A stretch of 64,000 bases of DNA from assembly GCA_900110395.1 (NCBI GenBank), contig FODP01000015.1:90706-154705 (forward strand), read 5' to 3'. The notes beneath the pieces were generated by a model that searched no databases, was not told the origin of the DNA, and saw only the letters and a program-made list of their open reading frames with translations. The translations under genes and the position numbers were made by a program. Shown here in pieces: positions 16,835 to 28,241 of the stretch (positions are counted from its first letter, which is position 1; each line of letters begins with the position of its first letter). Origin of the DNA: Rhodospirillales bacterium URHD0017. Its GTDB lineage: Bacteria > Pseudomonadota > Alphaproteobacteria > Reyranellales > Reyranellaceae.

Positions 16835-17770
16835 TCACAAGCTCTGGAGCCATCCCTGCCGCCGGTACCACAAGATCGTCTCGGCGAAGCCGGTTGCCAG
16901 ATCGAAGCGCGGACGGAACCCCAGCGCCGCGGCAAGCCGCCGATCGTGGGTCGTCCAGTCGCTATGAAAAATTTCGTTTACCTTGCCCGGCGTGAGGATC
17001 TGCACGGAACCGCCCAGCGAATGGCCGATCGCATTGACCCGGGCGATGGTCGCCATGACCGCGCGCGGCACGGCGAGCGACAAGGGCGTGCGACCGAGCG
17101 CGCGGCCGGCAGCGTCGGCCATGTCGCGGTAGGTGTAGCCGCCTTCCTTGCCGTCATCGATTTCGTAGGTCGAAGGGGACGACGGCTGGTCGAGGGCAAG
17201 GGCCAGCGCCTCGGCGAGGTCGGCGACATGGATCAGCGACAGCCGGGCACCGGCCACCTTGGGCCGCGGTGCAAGACCGCGGGCGACAGCCTTGAAGTAG
17301 GCCAGGGTCTCGCGGTCGCCAGGCCCGTAGACCGCCGGTGCACGCACCGTGAGCCAAGGTCCCGATCGACCGGCGACCACCTCCTCCGCCGCGCGCTTGC
17401 TGGCGGCATAGGACGAGAGCTGCGGCTCGCGCGCCGCCAGTGACGACAGAAGAAGGAACCGGGCTTCGGGGGCGAGCGCCGACAACAGCGCCGTGCCGTC
17501 GCGGTTGACGGCCATGAAGTCGGACGGCTGGCGCGCCTTTATGAGGCCGGCGGCGTGGACGACGGCATCGGCGCCGTCGACCAGGCGTTTGAGCGCGGCC
17601 TGGTCCGAAAGCTCGCCCAAAACCATGTCGGCGGCGACACCCTCGAGCGACGGCAGCGGCGACCAGCGGCGCACCAGGAGGCGGAGCTTGAAGCCGCGAC
17701 GGGCAAGGGCGGCAACGAGATGAGAGCCGACGAAACCGGTGACGCCGGTCACTGCGACCCGTTTGCTCAT
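16835..17770 (-). CDS. NAD-dependent epimerase/reductase of the sphingolipid operon (CerR-like)
   Basis: A 311-residue extended SDR. The nucleotide-binding motif is VAVTGVTGFVGSHL (residues 5-18), the HAAG motif is VVHAAGLIK, and the active site is SYAASKRAAEE with the catalytic YxxxK, preceded by LLLSSLAARE. The Caulobacter gene in the equivalent position (cerR) reduces the keto group of the sphingoid base or ceramide; position between acyl ligase and acyl carrier protein supports the same role. The ATG at 17770 is 10 bp after the ligase stop. The reading frame extends upstream only as a shadow. Confidence 0.83.
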   Translation of the reverse strand: MSKRVAVTGVTGFVGSHLVAALARRGFKLRLLVRRWSPLPSLEGVAADMVLGELSDQAALKRLVDGADAVVHAAGLIKARQPSDFMAVNRDGTALLSALAPEARFLLLSSLAAREPQLSSYAASKRAAEEVVAGRSGPWLTVRAPAVYGPGDRETLAYFKAVARGLAPRPKVAGARLSLIHVADLAEALALALDQPSSPSTYEIDDGKEGGYTYRDMADAAGRALGRTPLSLAVPRAVMATIARVNAIGHSLGGSVQILTPGKVNEIFHSDWTTHDRRLAAALGFRPRFDLATGFAETILWYRRQGWLQSL

Positions 17771-17780
17771 CGGGGCTTTG

Positions 17781-19496
17781 TCACGCCGCGGCGGTCTTGT
17801 CCGCGCCTTTGGGGGGCGCGTACAGGCCGGCCAGGTAGTTGGCCTTGGCGCGCGAGCGCGAGAGTTTGCCCGACGAGGTGGTCGGCAGGCCCATCGACGG
17901 CGGCACCAGCACGACGTCGCAGTCGACGGCGATCGCCTCGCGCACCGCCTGCGCAACATCGCTGGCCAGCGTCTGGCGGCCCTCCTCGCCCGACACGCGA
18001 GCCAGCACCGCGACGACGACACGCTCGCCGCCATCTTCGCTGTCTGGGCCGTCGACCGAGAAGGCCACCGAATCGCCATTCTTGACGACGCGGCGCGTCT
18101 CGATCGCCCATTCGATGTCCTGCGGCCAGATGTTGCGGCCGTTGACGATGATCAGGTCCTTGGCGCGGCCGGTGACGACCACTTCGCCGTCGAGCGTGTA
18201 GCCGAGATCGCCGGTGTCGAGCCAACCGTCCACAAGCACCTCGCGCGAGGCTTCGGGCTCGCCGTAGTAGCCCGGCATGACGCTGGGACCGGCGACGAAG
18301 ATGCGGCCGACTTCCCGCTCGCCTAGCACCTGGCCGGCTTCGTCGCGCACTTCCAGGCGATGGCCCGGCAGCACCTTGCCGCACAGCACGAAGCGGCGGG
18401 TCCGGCGGCCGCCGTCGGTCGTCATGGTGTCGGTGCGTACGCCGGTGCCGTGCGGACTGAACGTGATGGCGAGGCAGACCTCGGCCATGCCGTAGCTCGG
18501 GATGAAGGCCTTGCGGTCAAAACCGCTCTTCTCGAACGTCGTGGCGAAGCGGTCGAGCACGTCGGGACGGATCATGTCGCCGCCGATGCCGGCATGGCGC
18601 CAGCACGACAGGTCGAGATCGTCCGGCTGGTTGGATGCGCGGCGCGTGGCGAGGTCGTAGCCGAAGCTCGGGCTGTAGGCGATGGTGCCGCGATTCTTCG
18701 AGATGAGGTTCAGCCACTGCGTCGGCCGGCGCGCGAAGTCGCGCGGCGTCAGGTAGTCGAGCGAGAGCTGGGTCGAGAGCGGCGCCATCAAGAAGCCGAT
18801 CAGGCCCATGTCGTGATAGAGCGGCAGCCAGCTCGCGGCGCGATCGCCCGGCACGACCTCCAGGCCGGCCGGCCCGGTGATGCCGGCGAGGTTGGCCATC
18901 AGCGCGGCCTGGGTGATCTGCACGCCGTGCGGATGGCGCGTGCTGCCCGACGAGAACTGGATGTAGCAAAGGTCGGCCGGGCCGAGCGGACGCAGGGCGA
19001 CCTGCTTCTCCGGCAGCGCGTCGACCACCGACATCCCACCGTGCAGCCGCACCGCCGGGAACTGGCCGGCGGCGTCGGCCAGGAAGCCCGCCAGGTCTTC
19101 GATGCCGATGGCTGCCACCGCACCCGAGGCCGCGAGCTGGCGGCGCAGCTGGTCGAGATAGGCGTCCTTGCCGCCGATGCCGACCGGCACCGACACCGGC
19201 ACCGGCAGCAGCCCGGCATACTGCGCGCCGAAGAAGGCATCGAAGAAACCCGGCCAGGTGTCCGCCGTAACAAGAATGCGCTCGCCGGGTGCGAACCCCG
19301 CGCCGATCAGGCGGCGCGCCGTCACCTGGGCGCGCTCGCGGATCTCGCGCCACGGCAAGGCCGAGAGAATCTCACCCCGGACACTATAAAAGGTGACCCC
19401 GGTTTGCCCTTGGGCGGCATAGTCCAGCATCTCGGGCACCGAGCGAAAATCGGCGCGCCGCAAGGCTAGCTGCAAATTGCGGGTGGGCAGGGTCAT
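17781..19496 (-). CDS. Acyl-CoA/acyl-ACP synthetase (AMP-binding) of the sphingolipid operon
   Basis: A 571-residue adenylate-forming ligase of the fatty-acyl-AMP ligase type. Key motifs: P-loop-like YIQFSSGSTRHPHGV, IPSYGMAEVCLAITFS, WLDTGDLGY (adenine/ribose binding Asp) and GRAKDLIIVNGRNIWPQDIE; the C-terminal Lys is in TSSGKLSRSRAK. It should activate a fatty acid and load the acyl carrier protein encoded two genes downstream. First gene of the four-gene ceramide-type operon. The frame stays open to 22088 upstream across the repeat and argFD on the other strand; that extension is not real, as conservation begins at MTLPTRNLQLALRRADF. Confidence 0.87.
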   Translation of the reverse strand: MTLPTRNLQLALRRADFRSVPEMLDYAAQGQTGVTFYSVRGEILSALPWREIRERAQVTARRLIGAGFAPGERILVTADTWPGFFDAFFGAQYAGLLPVPVSVPVGIGGKDAYLDQLRRQLAASGAVAAIGIEDLAGFLADAAGQFPAVRLHGGMSVVDALPEKQVALRPLGPADLCYIQFSSGSTRHPHGVQITQAALMANLAGITGPAGLEVVPGDRAASWLPLYHDMGLIGFLMAPLSTQLSLDYLTPRDFARRPTQWLNLISKNRGTIAYSPSFGYDLATRRASNQPDDLDLSCWRHAGIGGDMIRPDVLDRFATTFEKSGFDRKAFIPSYGMAEVCLAITFSPHGTGVRTDTMTTDGGRRTRRFVLCGKVLPGHRLEVRDEAGQVLGEREVGRIFVAGPSVMPGYYGEPEASREVLVDGWLDTGDLGYTLDGEVVVTGRAKDLIIVNGRNIWPQDIEWAIETRRVVKNGDSVAFSVDGPDSEDGGERVVVAVLARVSGEEGRQTLASDVAQAVREAIAVDCDVVLVPPSMGLPTTSSGKLSRSRAKANYLAGLYAPPKGADKTAAA

Positions 19497-19520
19497 GGAA
19501 GGGCGGTCTCCTAGCTCATG

Positions 19521-19692
19521 TTCCTCTCCCCCGCTAGGGGGAGAGGTTAGGTGAGGGGGCGGCAAAAGCTCGTGCATTTCCCCCCCCCCCCCCCCCCCCC
19601 CCCCCCGGGGGGGGGGGGGGTGGGGGGGGGGGGCGGCAAAAGCTCGTGCATTCCCCCTCACCCAACCTCTCCCCCTAGCGGGGGAGAGGAGC
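19521..19692. repeat. Inverted palindromic repeat pair interrupted by poly-C/poly-G tract
   Basis: Left part CTCTCCCCCGCTAGGGGGAG with trailing AGGTTAGGTGAGGGG (to 19558) and right part, its near reverse complement, CCCCCTCACCCAACCTCTCC onward (from about 19652 to 19690). A similar element lies at 38839-38935. Between them a 19-20 bp direct repeat (GGGCGGCAAAAGCTCGTGCA, at 19557-19576 and 19631-19650) flanks 27 C (19580-19606), 14 G (19607-19620), one T and 12 G (19622-19633). The 327-bp gap between the ligase start and argD contains nothing else that I can support apart from the argD promoter region. Confidence 0.85.
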
Positions 19693-19823
19693 TTGAGGGC
19701 CGCGATTGGGCCAAGTTGACACACCTCCACCCCGGTAAGATAGTGCCCGGCCCCGCTCAACCTCGGTAAATCCGTCACGGAGCCGAGGCCGAAGAGCGGG
19801 TCATTTCTTTTGTGGAGGGTCTC

Positions 19824-21032
19824 GTGATTACGGCTGTGATGCCGACGTACGGTCGCAAGGACGTCGTGTTCGAACGCGGAGAGGGCAACTATCTCTACGC
19901 GGCGGACGGCCGACGTTACTTGGACTTTACCTCCGGCATCGCCGTGAACGCGCTGGGCCACTGCCATCCCACGCTGGTCAAGGCACTGACCGAGCAGGGC
20001 CAGAAGCTGTGGCACACCTCCAACCTGTTCCGCGTCGGCAACGGCGAGAAGCTGGCCCAGCGGCTGGTCGAGAACTCGTTCGCCGACACCATGTTCTTCT
20101 GCAACTCGGGGGCCGAGGCGATCGAGGGCGGCATCAAGCTGATACGCAAGTACCAGTTCATGAACGGCCACCCCAAGCGCTACAAGATCATCTGCTTCCA
20201 GGCGGCGTTCCACGGCCGCCTCCTGAACGCGCTCGCCGCCACCGGCAACGAGAAGTACCTCGAGGGCTTCGGCCCGCCGGCGCCCGGCTACAAGCACGCG
20301 CCGCTCAACAACACCAACGTCGTGCGCGACATGGTCGACGACGAGACCGCCGGCATCCTGGTCGAGCCGATCCAGGGCGAAGGCGGCATCCGCGCCACGA
20401 CCACGCAGTTCCTCAAGGACCTGCGCGCGATCTGCGACGAGTTCGGCCTGCTGCTGTTCTACGACGAGATCCACACGGGTTTCGGCCGTACCGGCAAGAT
20501 GTGGGGCTACGACTGGTCGGGCGTGAAGCCCGATGTCGCGGCGATCGCCAAGGGCATGGGCGGCGGCTTCCCGATCGGCGCCTTCATGGCGACCGAGAAG
20601 GCGGCGGTCGGCATGGTGCCGGGTACGCACGGCTCGACCTACGGCGGCAATCCGCTGGCGACGGGCGTGGCCAATGCGGTGCTCGACGAGATCCTCAAGC
20701 CCGGCTTCATCGACGCCGTGCGTGAGAAGGGTGAGTACCTCAAGGGCCAGCTCGAGGGCCTCGTGAAGAAGCATCCCAAGGTCTATGTCGAGCAGCGCGG
20801 CATGGGCTTCCTGCAGGGCATCCAGTGCACCCCGGCCGTGCCGGCGGGCGACATGGTGAACCGCCTGCAGTCGCTCGGCATGCTGGTGCCGCCGGCGGGT
20901 GAGAACGTGATCCGCGTCTTCCCGGCGCTGATTGCCGACAAGGCGGCGATCGACGAGGGCATCGACATCCTGAGCAAGGCCGCGCAGTCGTTCGAGGCCG
21001 CACTTCAAGGTGTAACCAGGGCCGCAGAGTAG
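19824..21032 (+). CDS. argD: Acetylornithine aminotransferase
   Basis: A 402-residue class III PLP aminotransferase. It has FTSGIAVNALGHCHP, the NSGAEAIEGGIKL cofactor loop, ILVEPIQGEGGI, FYDEIHTGFGRTG and the Schiff-base Lys243 in AIAKGMGGGFPIG. It acts in arginine synthesis, converting N-acetylglutamate semialdehyde to N-acetylornithine, and may also act on succinyldiaminopimelate. Start: GTG 19824, giving MITAVMPTYGRKDVVF as in other alphaproteobacterial ArgD, with GGAGGG four bases upstream; the frame opens slightly earlier at GTG 19812. Followed by argF after 3 bp, which fixes the pathway. Confidence 0.93.
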   Translation: MITAVMPTYGRKDVVFERGEGNYLYAADGRRYLDFTSGIAVNALGHCHPTLVKALTEQGQKLWHTSNLFRVGNGEKLAQRLVENSFADTMFFCNSGAEAIEGGIKLIRKYQFMNGHPKRYKIICFQAAFHGRLLNALAATGNEKYLEGFGPPAPGYKHAPLNNTNVVRDMVDDETAGILVEPIQGEGGIRATTTQFLKDLRAICDEFGLLLFYDEIHTGFGRTGKMWGYDWSGVKPDVAAIAKGMGGGFPIGAFMATEKAAVGMVPGTHGSTYGGNPLATGVANAVLDEILKPGFIDAVREKGEYLKGQLEGLVKKHPKVYVEQRGMGFLQGIQCTPAVPAGDMVNRLQSLGMLVPPAGENVIRVFPALIADKAAIDEGIDILSKAAQSFEAALQGVTRAAE

Positions 21033-21035
21033 GCC

Positions 21036-21961
<926 letters not shown>

Positions 21962-21962
<1 letters not shown>

Positions 21963-22954
21963 TGGCCTCGTCGGAAGACCCCCGCTCTTCCGACGACAGG
22001 TCCGCGCAAGATGGCGCCCTGCCCTTCCAGCTCGATGCGCTGGGCGTGCGTGGCCGGCTGGTTCGGCTCGGACCTTCATTGGACGCAATCATCGAGCGCC
22101 ACGGCTATCCCTTGGCCGTGGCGCGGCCGCTCGCCGAGGCGATGGTGCTGTGTGCGGCCCTGGCGACGTCGCTTAAATACGACGGCATCTTCACCTTGCA
22201 GATCTCGGGCGACGGGCCGATCAGGTTGCTTGTCACCGACCTCACCACCGACGGCGCGCTGCGCGGCTATGCGCAGTTCGATTCCTGGAAGCTCGCCGTG
22301 GCCTTGGGGGCGGGCAACAATGGCATACCGCAGGGGGGCGACGCGCCGGAAGGCTATGTGCCGAAACTGTTCGGCCGCGGCCGCCTCGCCTTCACCGTCG
22401 ACCAGGGCCAGCACACCCAGCGCTACCAGGGCGTGGTGCCACTCGAAGGCGCGACCTTGGCCGACTGCGCCCACACCTATTTCCGCCAGTCCGAGCAGTT
22501 GCCGACCGGCATCAAGATCGCGGCACGACGCACCAGCGAGAACGGGACGCACCATTGGCGCGCTTCGGCGCTGATGGTGCAGCAGATGCCGGAGTTCGAT
22601 GCCGGCCGCATCGACGTCGACCGCGAGCAGCGCGAGGACGACTGGCGCAAGGCCGTGATCCTGATGGCCTCGGCGACCGAGGCCGAGATGCTCGATCCGA
22701 ATCTGCCGGCGATGACCCTGCTGCACCGCCTGTTCCACGCCGAGCAGGCCCGCCTGTTCGCCCGCCGGCCCTTCGTCGCGCGCTGCCGCTGCAGCCGCGA
22801 ACGCATCGACCGCGTCCTGCGCTCGATCAAGCGCGAGGAGCTCGACGACCTGCGCGACAAGAACGGCCGCGTCGCGGTGAAGTGCGAGTTCTGCTCGACC
22901 GAGTACACCTACGACGACGGCGACCTCGACCGGATCTACGCCTCGGCAGCGTGA
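21962..22954 (+). CDS. hslO: Redox-regulated chaperone Hsp33
   Basis: A 330-residue holdase chaperone activated by oxidation. Two cysteine pairs near the C-terminus, CRC in ARCRCSRERI and CEFC in KCEFCSTEY, form the zinc-binding redox switch. The N-terminal domain shows the family segments HGYPLAVARPLAEAMVLCAALATSLKY and YFRQSEQLPTGIKIA. The start ATG overlaps the argF stop (TGATG). The argD-argF-hslO order is widespread in alphaproteobacteria. The 258 bp after it (22955-23212) hold only a 14-bp GC palindrome (ACCCGGCGCCGGGT, 22958-22971) and no gene that I can support. Confidence 0.94.
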
Positions 22955-23212
22955 GCGACCCGGCGCCGGGTTTGCGCAGTTTCCGCAGTTTGCGCTACCC
23001 CCTCCGCCCGGCGCGACGGGCGATGAGCCGTGGCCGACCAGACGAGTATCGGTATTGCCGTCGAGCGGTGATGCCACGCGCATTGGTGTGAGAGCCTGTG
23101 TAGACGTCATGGCGCTGCCCCGTCGCAGCGCGGTGACCGTCGCCAACCAGTATGAGCGCCGCGTCCGGGAGTGTCAATAACTAAAGTAACTGGCCGAGCA
23201 CCCAAGTATTGA

Positions 23213-24034
23213 TCAGGGCAGCAGGTCGCGGATTTCATCCAGCATTTCTGGCACGCCGAACGGCACGATCATCAGCGCGTCGTCGAAGCCGAGATCGGCA
23301 ATGCGGCGCAGACGATCGCGGGCTTCGGACTTGCCGCAGACCAGTGTCGTCTTGGCGTGCGCGATCAGCGGATGCGCAGGCGGATCGGGACGCAAGTCGG
23401 TGAAGATGTTGGCGAGGATGGCGCGCTTGCCACCGGCCTTGCGGAACATGTCCAGGCCGATCGGCAGGTCGTCCGGGGACGCGTATATCCCTGACGCGAT
23501 CCAGCCGTGGCAGTGCCTGGCCGCGAGGTTGATCCAGCGGGGGCTTCGCCAGGCGCCGAGATAAACCGGCGGGCCCCCTTCCGTGCCCGGCCAAACGGAA
23601 AGGGCGGGTCCGTAGACCGGTTCGCCCGCCCATACCTTGCGCATCACCGCGAGATGGTCCGGCAACATCTTGAAGCGGCGCTCATAGTCGATCTGCACGG
23701 CGTCGAAATCGTGCCTGGTCGACCCACTGCCGACACCGAAGCGGAAGCGACCGCGCGACAACAGGTTGATGGTCTGGGCGCGATGCGCCTGCTCGACCGG
23801 ATGGCGCAGCGGGACCTGCGTCACGCAGGTGCCCAGCTCGATGCGCTCGGTCGTCTGGCAGAGCGCGCTGAGGAAGAGCAGGGGATCGAGCGTGGCGCTG
23901 CCGCGGGCGAAGGCATCGGTGGTCCATAGCCCGGCGAAGCCCAGCGCCTCGACACGTGCCGCGAAGGCGATGGAGCGCTCGAAAAGTCCATCGGCTTCAT
24001 GGGCGGTGGGAATGGCAACGATGCCGAATCGCAT
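23213..24034 (-). CDS. Luciferase-like (LLM class) flavin-dependent monooxygenase
   Basis: A 273-residue TIM-barrel protein of the bacterial luciferase superfamily. Supporting segments: RFGIVAIPTAHEADGLFERS, the ALGFAGLWTTDAF strand, RIELGTCVTQVPLRHPVEQA, and LSRGRFRFGVGSGSTRHDF, which binds the flavin phosphate. It uses FMN or F420; the cofactor cannot be told by eye. Last gene of the run that contains the dipeptide-type importer, 45 bp after the ATP-binding gene, so it may act on a compound taken up by that system. Confidence 0.82.
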   Translation of the reverse strand: MRFGIVAIPTAHEADGLFERSIAFAARVEALGFAGLWTTDAFARGSATLDPLLFLSALCQTTERIELGTCVTQVPLRHPVEQAHRAQTINLLSRGRFRFGVGSGSTRHDFDAVQIDYERRFKMLPDHLAVMRKVWAGEPVYGPALSVWPGTEGGPPVYLGAWRSPRWINLAARHCHGWIASGIYASPDDLPIGLDMFRKAGGKRAILANIFTDLRPDPPAHPLIAHAKTTLVCGKSEARDRLRRIADLGFDDALMIVPFGVPEMLDEIRDLLP

Positions 24035-24079
24035 GGCAGCTCCTCGATGGTTTGGCGCCCTGCGCCGCGCGAGCGTCGT

Positions 24080-26117
<2,038 letters not shown>

Positions 26118-26134
<17 letters not shown>

Positions 26135-26975
26135 GCGGATCGAGCCAGTCGCGAAAGCCGTCGCCCATGAAGTTGAACGCCATCACCACCGTCAGTATGG
26201 CCAGCCCCGGAAAGGTCGCCACCCACCATTGCTGCACCAGCTCACGCCCTTCGCCGACCATCGAGCCCCATTCCGGTGTCGGCGGCACCGTGCCCAGGCC
26301 GAGAAAGGACAGCCCGGCAAACACCAGGATGGCGTTGCCGAGGTCGAGGGTGACCAGCACGACCAGCGGCCCGACGGCGTTGGGGATGATCTGGCGCAAC
26401 AGGATGTGGGCCGGGCCGAAGCCGATCGACTGCGCCGCCTCGACGTATTCCATGGAGCGCTGCGAAATCACCAGGCTGCGGGAAAGCCGGGCGAATTTCG
26501 GCCACCACACCACCAGCATCGCGATGACGGTGTTCACCGTGCCGATCCCGAGCGCGGCAGCGATAGCCATCGCCAGGATGATGGGCGGGAAGCAGAAGAC
26601 CAGGTCGGTCAGCCGCATCAGGCCTTCTTCCGCCCAGCCTCGCGCATAGGCCGCGACGGCGCCGAGCAGCGTGCCGAACAGCGCCCCCACCAGCACCACC
26701 ACCATGCCGACGGTAAGCGACACGCGGGCGCCATAGATGACACGCGTCGCCACGTCGCGCCCCAGCGCGTCCGTGCCCAGCCAGTTGCTGGCCGACGGCG
26801 GCCGCAGGCGCATCGCCACATCGACGAAGTTCGGATCGTACGGCGTGATCCATGGTGCGAAGATCGCCGCGAGGACCCAGGCAACGATGATCACCGCGCC
26901 GAACGACGCCAGTCCGTAGCGACGCAGCCACCGGGTGCGCGGCGAGGCGATCGCGGGGAGAGCGATGTCGCTCAT
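26118..26975 (-). CDS. Dipeptide-type ABC importer permease (DppC-like)
   Basis: A 285-residue permease with six membrane segments. The N-terminal TRWLRRYGLASFGAVIIV and DPNFVDVAMRLRPPSASNWLGTD are typical of DppC/OppC, as is the coupling loop EYVEAAQSIGFGPAHILLRQ (EAA-type motif) and the C-terminal FNFMGDGFRDWLDP. It begins at an ATG overlapping the upstream permease stop by 4 bp and forms a heterodimer with that protein. Confidence 0.92.
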
Positions 26976-27985
26976 TTCTTCACCACGCGCGGATCGAGCA
27001 GGGCGTAGGACATGTCGACCAGGAAGTTCACCAGGACGAAGATCGCCGCAACGATGGCGGTGACGGCCATGATGGCCGGGAAGTCGACCGTCACCGCGCT
27101 GCGGAAGGTGTAGCGGCCGAGGCCGGGCCAGGAGAACACGGTCTCTGTCATCACCGCGCCAGCCAGCAGGTTGGCGTAGGCAAGACCGCCCAGCGTCACC
27201 ACCGGCAGCATGGCGTTGGGCAAGGCATGGCCGACGACGATCCGCCGCCCGCGCAGGCCCTTGGCCTTCGCCACGCGCACATAGTCCTGCGACAGCGCCT
27301 CGAGCATGGCGGCGCGCGTGGTGCGAGTGATCAGGCCGAGCGTGGCCGCGGCGAGCACGAAGGACGGCAGCACCAGATGCGCCGCAGCGTCATGGAACGT
27401 CTCCCAGTCGCCCTGCAGCGCGGTGTCGATCAGCAGCAATCCGGTGATGCGGTCGGGCGGAAACGAGACCGCATCGAGCCGCCCCGGACCGGGCGCCCAG
27501 TTCAGCTGGCCATAGAATATCGCAAGCGCAATGAAGGCCAGCCAGAAGGTCGGTGCCGAGACGCCGACAAGCGAGACCGCACGGGCGATATGATCGATGA
27601 CGGTATCCCGCCGCACGGCCGCCAGCACGCCGAGCGGCAGCCCGACCAGGATGGAAAGGATGAAGGCGACCGTCGCGAGCTCGAGGGTGGCGGGGGCGTA
27701 GTCGATGATGTCCTGCAGCACCGGCCGGCGCGACGAGATCGATACACCGAGATCGCCATGCACCAGCCGTTGGAGGAACAGCCAGTATTGCTGCCACAGC
27801 GGCAGGTCGAGGCCCCACCGGGCACGGAACTCCGCCACCTGCGCCGGGTCGGAGGCCGCCATGTCGCCGAGCGCCGTCAGCACCGGATCGCCGGGCACGG
27901 TGTTGGCGATCAGGAAGATGACGAGGGTGGCGAGCAGCACCATGGCCACCGAGACCACCAGGCGCGAGACGACATAACGGATCAT
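26972..27985 (-). CDS. Dipeptide-type ABC importer permease (DppB-like)
   Basis: A 337-residue permease with six membrane segments. It has the DppB-type start IRYVVSRLVVSVAMVLL, the periplasmic GDLGVSISSRRPV, the EAA-like loop DYVRVAKAKGLRGRRIVVGHALPNA and the closing FLVDMSYALLDPRV. It is separated from the binding-protein gene by about 256 bp containing an inverted repeat pair, so the strongly expressed binding protein and the membrane parts may be at different levels. Confidence 0.92.
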   Translation of the reverse strand: MIRYVVSRLVVSVAMVLLATLVIFLIANTVPGDPVLTALGDMAASDPAQVAEFRARWGLDLPLWQQYWLFLQRLVHGDLGVSISSRRPVLQDIIDYAPATLELATVAFILSILVGLPLGVLAAVRRDTVIDHIARAVSLVGVSAPTFWLAFIALAIFYGQLNWAPGPGRLDAVSFPPDRITGLLLIDTALQGDWETFHDAAAHLVLPSFVLAAATLGLITRTTRAAMLEALSQDYVRVAKAKGLRGRRIVVGHALPNAMLPVVTLGGLAYANLLAGAVMTETVFSWPGLGRYTFRSAVTVDFPAIMAVTAIVAAIFVLVNFLVDMSYALLDPRVVKK

Positions 27986-28014
27986 GCGGCATCACCCCTG
28001 CGCCACATCATGTT

Positions 28015-28228
28015 CCTCCCTGCGCGAAGCGCGGGGAGGTGGCCCGAAGGGCCGGAGGGGTCATGAGCGACACACGTGGAGCTTGGAAAATAAGTCATAT
28101 CTACGCTGAGGATCCGCGATCACATCTCAGGCTCTGCATTGGAAGAATATGGACGAACGCTTCGGCTGTGGCCCATGACCCCTCCGCCCCCTACGGGGGC
28201 ACCTCCCCAAAGCAAGCTTTGGGGAGGA
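28015..28228. repeat. Inverted REP-like pair between binding protein and permease genes
   Basis: Left copy (28015-28064) reads CCTCCCTGCGCGAAGCGCGGGGAGG followed by a GGCCCGAAGGGCC stem and GGAGGGGTCATG. The right copy (28174-28228), in reverse orientation, reads CATGACCCCTCCG, then CCCCCTACGGGGG, ACCTCC and CCAAAGCAAGCTTTGG. The shared outer parts (GGAGGTG...GGAGGGGTCATG) are reverse complements, while the small inner stems differ. On the minus strand these hairpins follow the binding-protein stop and could protect its mRNA from 3' decay. Confidence 0.8.
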
Positions 28229-28241
28229 GCACGATGTCGCA

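Noticed and set aside
22955..23212. Possible tRNA or small RNA gene in the gap after hslO
   Set aside because: I could not fold a cloverleaf or find a T-arm consensus; only GC-rich palindromes are visible.
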